64,000 nt of DNA from Neospora caninum Liverpool. Lineage: Eukaryota > Apicomplexa > Conoidasida > Eucoccidiorida > Sarcocystidae. The translations under genes were made by a program, and so were the position numbers. This document shows, one piece after another, positions 58,152 to 64,000 of this stretch. The first letter of the stretch is position 1. Every line of letters begins with the position of its first letter. The notes under the pieces are model-generated. The model was given only the letters and a program-made list of their open reading frames with translations. It searched no databases and was not told the DNA's origin. The stretch is taken from positions 1,488,001 to 1,552,000 of the forward strand of contig NC_018391.1 in the NCBI RefSeq assembly GCF_000208865.1. The letters run 5' to 3'.

Positions 58152-61100
58152 TTTGCTGGTTTGGACACCCGCTTGGCGCAACAAATGCTCTAAAATGCGA
58201 GTTGCCGCAGGCCTTCGTAGCGGGACCTCAACAAGCTGCGCGTTCTGCAGGTGTTTGCTCCCGACGAGAGATGACGAGCCACGCCTTCAAGTTCCGGAGG
58301 GTCGGGCTGCAACACTTGAAAGCGAACAGATCAAAGGGGAAAGACACGGTGTACATACACTGTGGCGTACGAGGTGGGGAACTCTTTGTTGCGTAGATGC
58401 AACAGCAAAAAACACTGGAGAGCTGCACCAGACGCGATATGCCACGAGTCGCCGCCGCAAGGGCTTTTGAACTAGTCACTGCGTGCCACGAAACTCGACA
58501 GCTCTTGTCAGGGTGTCCAACCCAATAGCAATTCCGGAGAGACCTATCCAACCGTTCTGTGATGCTGCATCGCAGTACGTCGACAGGGAAGCGAAGAAGA
58601 TGGCGCTCCTATCGGACACGCCGTGACGGACGAATTACGTTTAACGACACCAGCGTGGTGCCCGCGGCTTCACGGACAACAGAAACGCAGGAGTGGGTGG
58701 ATAGGCGGCGCAGTTCCGCTTTAGAGAAACGGAGAATCTCCGCAACACTGCAACGAAGCCGGGAGACAAGACGCAGATCCACGTCCAAACGCGAAGGCAC
58801 AACACGGGCAGCGCCGCTGGAAGAACAGAAAGGAATGTGGCCAGGCGTGCTTTCAGAACACCCTGTGTGAGGACCAGACGCGATACACAAGCGACTGCAA
58901 ATAAATGACGGGGGAGGAAAGCCGTACGAATTTGAAGAACTCTGCCCCCTCTATAAAAAGAAAATGCAAGTTAGCTGGATGACCCAATGAGCTGGCCGAA
59001 AGCCCCCGCGTACATGCAGAATTCCTAGGGAGGTGCAGACAACAGAACTACGTACCGTTTTTTCCTAGAATATTAGGCGGGTGCCTACGCGCCTGCTTGG
59101 GGAAGCAAAACCTCCCCTAATGCATGCACACTAATTCGATGGCTGCTACAGCGGCGCGCCCGCGTGGCCGTTTCCACTCGGTGTTTTGTGGAAGGACATT
59201 AATCAATAAAAGAAAGAAACAACATCTTGCTTTCTTGCACACTTGCATCTGCGGATATCAACGGCCTGATCAACGTAGAGAAACAATCTGAGCAGAAGCT
59301 GCGCAGGGAGGGCAGGCGGTGCACATACGTTTTCAGAACCGGTGGTTTGTTAAGTATTCATGTCATCCGTCGTTGATGTAGGTTTATTATCTGAGATGCG
59401 AGCTTTAAATATCGGAATGTTGGTCATGTGTAGAACCTTGCTGGATGCTCGCTAACAAATTCGGAAGTCGAATCAACTCGCTTCAAACGAGAGCATTGGT
59501 CAACTCCGTCTTCATGGCGTGGGTGCCGTCTGACACCCTCCTGTGTTTACTGGAGTTTCTCGGTTTGCTGCGGCGAAACGGAGCTGCCGAACTTCACGCA
59601 CCCTTGCGAGGAATAAACTGGAAGTCAGAGGAGAAGCATCCCCAACGACCTGACGTTTTTCTCAGCCCCACTGGAGCGCTTGGCGAAACCTCCAGCGGAA
59701 AGCAGAGGAAGAACGGTAGTACGCTCGTGTCCATGGCTGTGTGTCAAGGGAGGGTTTGTTGTACTTGTTCCTCATCGACATGAGAAACGAATGTTGAAAG
59801 CCACTGGTACCTGATGCCCTATTGTTCGAGAGAGTGCCAGTAGAATTAAGCAAACCCGACAGAGGTACCGCATGCTACTAGCGGAGAAACTGGAGACTCC
59901 GCAGCACTGGTTTTGGTGGCTGCGCATGCTTTTACCTTCTCTTCTGGAAATAAAAACAAGTTTACTCGAGGGCAGACAAAAATAAGCGAGCACAATCTGC
60001 ACTGCGGGGCTGACATCTGGATTCTATCAACACCCAAATGCAGTCCAGAGCCGCCAAACGCGATGAAGGGAAAACGCTCACTTTGCCGGTTCTTGCTGCT
60101 GGCGTCCTAGGGTGCTGCGGCAAGAATGCTTGTCAAGCACGAAAAAGCTGGCACACCCGCTTTCACCGCGGTCGAGATTTAACATTACTAATCCGACATG
60201 GCTGCCAAACGTTACACTTTTCCATCTTGTAGCCAGCAAGGTTTCGAACTCGGCACCGTGAAGATGCCATTTCCGCACTACACGAAAGAAACGCTGTGCG
60301 GGTAGTCTGCATTTGCAGAAAGGAAAGGTTAAGCAACTTCGGCGCACCATGTGGCGGACGTAAGTGAATTTTTCTACGAGCATATACCACAAAGCCTTCC
60401 ATCCACAACGCAACCGCAATGACACAGTGCCGTCTGTCGTGACCTCTCCCAGTTCTCCCTTCACCTGACACAGCGGCTTCACTGTCGCGCTACCGACCAA
60501 TACCCACTCCCAAACCACCGCCGCAGCGGTCTGATAGCTTTTACAGTGGACAATGCATCACATCTGGGAAGCTGTAGCTGGCGGATCCATACTTACAGGG
60601 ACCTCGATGGCTATCATTGGCTCGTCGGTGTTTTCCCGAGGTCGGAGACCAGTTTTTTTCCATTGTCACAATGCATGCACTGACACGCCACAGTTATATT
60701 TGTTGGATCCGCGACCACGTGGATCTTGTGCCTAATGGACAATTGCTGTCACCAAGAAAGCAGGGGGGTAACGAGCGCAGTGCCGCCTCCCGTATATCTA
60801 AACAGTAGCTGCTGCGTAATACAGCGTTCGTCCTGAAGTGTGACCCACACGAACGGTCTGGGAGCGCATTTTTCACAACCACAATGGGCCGTCGCTTCTC
60901 AAGTGCGACAAGAGCCGCCTTGCCTCTTTGAAGCTTCCCTGCAACTCGTGCTTGTAGCGGTCAATCCCTGCTGTGATACGAGAAGTTCGGGGCAGGAGAC
61001 CGTTCTGACGACGGCATTGCTAAAAACTTTTGCCGAAGGGGGGCGACGTTCGCCCAGCTTCTGCGTGGCACCGCATCCACTTAGGCAACCTTGCACACGT

Positions 61101-61558
61101 GCTCGTAAGGCAGATTTTTCACCACTATGGGAGCTGCAGCGAAACACGCATTGCAAAAGGCGAGCAGGGAATGTCGGAAAGCCTTCGGGGAATCCGCAGG
61201 CCCACTGACACGGGGCTGGAGCCGATTCTGCAGAGGTCACGCGAGACAGCAGACCGCTCCAACTTGGAGGGAGCCGCGTATCCGTCACTAAATCTGAGCA
61301 CGGTGGCAGCATTTGTGCGTGACACACACCTAGAAAACAAGCACGGCTGCGATAACGAACAAAACGGCCAGCCCATTCCACCGGATGGCCCACCAAAAAC
61401 AACAGAGCCTGGACTTCACGCTTCCGTCCACACCGGCCAAGCAGCTTTTGTTTAACACTCGTTTTACCCAGCACGTACCAACAAACACCTATGGAGGTCC
61501 AGTTGCCTCCTCGAAACTGGGTCCGCTGCCGGTGAAGCGGGCAACACGATGCTGTGAT
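58152..61558. other. Intergenic region between BuGZ-like and KIN17-like genes
   Basis: Contains the BuGZ promoter and the 3' flank of the KIN17-like gene, both on the minus strand. Frames of up to about 190 codons occur on both strands with no domain or consistent splice structure. No RNA gene was recognised. Confidence 0.6.
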
Positions 61559-64000
61559 TCACATGCTGGAATTTCTCAAACACAAAAGAGGCATGAAGGC
61601 CGACACCTCCAAACCCGTGCGTGGGCGGCAACTAGTGCGGAGTCTCCAAACTGCTAGAAGCACTCCTGAGGTCTCGAGCAAATCAGGAGAGAACAACTTC
61701 AGCAAGTCCTCACCGAGATTCGGCCTAACTTTGAAGATGGGGCCCGCATCGACAACCACGTGCACACAAAAAGCGTCCATGTCAATGCCCTCCATCTTGC
61801 CTTCGTGGTCCCTCCACTCGCCCAGCACGATCCGAACTCTCCCGCCGATATTCTGTGCGCATCGACATAAGCAAGGGCTGCAAGCATGACGGTGCCTCCG
61901 TCGAGATCTCCCCCTTTCCTCTTACCGGGGCGCTCGACGAGTCTCCGGCGAGGCCCACGGTGTAACTACAGCTTGCTTCCCACTGCACCGCTACCCGCCA
62001 GTGGCCAGCTCTTTCAAAAAGACTGTGAAGACGTAGGAAACTGAGAGCATTTCTATTGCAGAGCACGCTCCAGTTGCCCTTGCCATTCCAAGTGCCGGCA
62101 GGTTGCATGAGAGAACGGGACTGGATTGCCGGGACCCACCGGGATGACCGTTTCCAGCATCTTTTGGTCAAGTCGAATGAGATCGCCGCCCTCCAGCATC
62201 TTGACGTACGCCGCGTATCTGCAGAGAGACGCAGGAATCGAACCATTCGCTCGGCACGATCGCCCCTCCGAAACGCACCTGAGGAGCTGCTGCCTCACCG
62301 AGGCCATCCACGCCGTGGCTGGTCGGACAGACTGCAGCGTCGTCTCGGTGTGTCACGTCAAAGACAACTCATCGCAGGGGTAGCCGGGATCGGCGCATCT
62401 GAAGACAGCTTTCAGAGTATATCTCAAAGTTCAGTTCGCAGCATAAACTGCAATGGCTATCGCGATACGAGATATTCGGGCAGCGCCAGCTCTACGACGC
62501 AGTTCCCTTCCCTAAAGGCGTACCTCTCCTCGACTCGAAGAACTGTGCCTTTCTGCTTGTAGTAGCGTCCATCGCCCAGCTCCTCATGCATCACTTTGAC
62601 TATGCAACCCTCCTTGAGCCACCTGCGACAAGAACGCGAATTAGAAAGACCCCACGTCCATGAGAAACACGAGGGAGTAATCTGGTTCGTGAATCGAGAG
62701 ACCCGCGAGCCGTGAATCATCAGACATGCGAAAGGCAGCAGGTCGTCGTAGGCGCCGCTGTGGTGCGCCCCCGATAAAACGCATGTGCGTCGAGGCTCGA
62801 AACGTCTGTCTTCCTCCGATACTGACGTAACGGGAAGGTCACTTTCCCTGTGACTCTGTTCTCCGCTGAGGAACCTGCGGCATATCAGCAGTTGTGCTCC
62901 TACACACGATTATCTACAACCACGGGCGCAAGAGGAAGCTTAAATGCTCTGAACCCGACTCGGCGCTGATCCACGCACGCCTGCTAGTGCTGTTGCGCTT
63001 CTCTAGGGGAGACCTCCCCTGTCTCTTCAAGCTCGAACTTCTCCACACGCGTACCAATCCTTGCTCCGATACTTATGCGGTGGCGGCTTCCTCTCGTCGT
63101 CTTCACTCTCATGCGGTTCGGGTCCTCCGGAATGCGTTCCGTGCAAGTCTGAGGATCTCCCATAATCTTCCATTCTTCCACGATCTGTACATTCCTTGGT
63201 TTCGTCACCTGACAAACTTTCACCGTGACGATCCGCTTCTCGGTCTCCGGAGCGCCGACTGAAGTGGTCAGAGTCCTTGGCGTCGTGTCTGGGGGGTCGG
63301 CGCTCGTCGCTTGTCCTTTCTATAGAGAGGGCTCCGCGAGTCTTTGCTTGCTCCTGCTCAATCTCTAAGCGAAGCCGCTCAGCCGCGCTTAGGGGAGGCT
63401 ACGAGGAGGAAACCGCAAAAATGAGGAACACGAAATCGCCGAACGCAGTGCGAGTTTCAGGAAATGTGCAATACCGCAAGGACACATTCAAACGAAGTGC
63501 GTGTGCGTCAATGTGCGAACTTGCTGAAACACAGGAAAATGGAACCGGTGCGCGCCGTCAAGTAGTGGACGGAATTCACGACTTCTGTTCCCCGGCGTTT
63601 TCGCCAGTTAGAGATGAAGGGCCGGAACATGCATGCGCCCCCAAAAAGGCAGCCTCTGGCCGTGTCGTATCGACGTACTCGCACTTTCTTCGAGAGGCCT
63701 CCGTCTTCCGATCTCAGCCTTTGTCGGTCCTCGCCTTCTCGTCCGCGAGCTCGTTCATGCGCTCCACTATCTGAAGAGGCCGACGACTTTGCCACCTCGG
63801 CAAAACGCCGTTTCCGCTTCAGCTCAGCTTCTAGAAGTTTCAGGGCGTTAGCAGGGCGCTCTCCGCCTTGCCCATCGCTCGTTTCACTGGTTTTCTCTGA
63901 CGGGCGCGTTAGACCTTTCAAGACGATTTTTTCTTCGCCATCTCTCCTCAACAACGGCGTATACGCCTGAAGGGTCACCGAAACAAACGGCGTCTCCGCA
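61559..64000 (-). CDS. KIN17: KIN17 homologue, 5' partial at right edge
   Basis: Five exons: 63679 to beyond 64000, 63398-63055, 62622-62524, 62218-62140, 61852-61559; about 378 residues visible. KIN17 is a nuclear DNA/RNA-binding protein tied to replication, repair and splicing. Its N-terminal zinc finger and winged helix would lie right of the window. Seen here are the DGEEKIVLKGL block (human DEEKVTFNLSKG), a helix LSAAERLRLEIEQEQAKTR (human SALDEIMEIEEEKKR), and then the tandem SH3-like/KOW region: WLKEGCIVKVMHEELGDGRY, AAYVKMLEGGDLIRLDQKM, LETVIP and HEGKMEGIDMDAF. The split codons at each junction restore W, R and the KOW fold. A charged insert of about 90 residues (RRPPRHD...KPPPHKYRSKD) separates helix and KOW region and is longer than in human KIN17. 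The last 45 residues after GEDLLKL have no human counterpart, so the exact 3' end is uncertain. Confidence 0.82.

Noticed and set aside
62225..62255. Perfect B-box word on the minus strand (ggttcgattcc)
   Set aside because: It lies in a KIN17 intron directly before an acceptor, with no A box or cloverleaf pairing.

Overview
This is a eukaryotic nuclear window from a coccidian apicomplexan of the Toxoplasma/Hammondia/Neospora clade. That assignment is an inference from four things: short intron-rich genes with GT-AG introns of about 250-850 bp, (AT)n and (CT)n microsatellites, TGCATGCA-type palindromes, and a chitin-binding-like/EGF adhesin of microneme type. No operons, CRISPR arrays, rRNAs or tRNAs were found. 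Gene models below were spliced by hand; exon phases were checked to join in frame for every model.

Layout, left to right. (1) 550-4281 +: C-terminal and catalytic part of a MINDY-3/4 (FAM188) type K48 deubiquitinase, 5' end missing. (2) 7796-11617 +: pinin/SDK/memA-domain splicing protein, 8 exons. (3) 13745-19602 -: 1613-aa secreted-type protein joining a MAM domain and cysteine-containing FN3-like repeats to a complete copper amine oxidase with all active-site residues. (4) 22834-23304 +: tetraspan membrane protein. (5) 25974-27353 -: single-exon coiled-coil protein of unknown function. (6) 29729-36130 +: MA3-domain protein of the PDCD4/plant MRF class, 10 exons. (7) 39995-42286 +: MIC8-like adhesin with a chitin-binding-like domain, ten EGF-like domains and a transmembrane segment. 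(8) 45632-47357 -: SRP19 with a low-complexity N-terminal extension. (9) 52341-53168 +: small heat shock protein. (10) 54916-58151 -: ZNF207/BuGZ homologue with a Bub3-binding GLEBS-like motif in a tiny last exon. (11) 61559->64000 -: C-terminal two thirds of a KIN17 homologue, running off the right edge.

Most genes are housekeeping RNA, translation, ubiquitin or mitosis factors that need not work together. The lineage-specific interest lies in the two secretory/adhesive genes: the MAM-amine oxidase and the CBL-EGF protein. The amine oxidase is the best candidate for a poorly described system, an extracellular-type quinone enzyme carried on an adhesin-like scaffold. Intergenic stretches of 1-5 kb contain microsatellites, a 37-bp tandem duplication and C homopolymers, but no further gene I can support.
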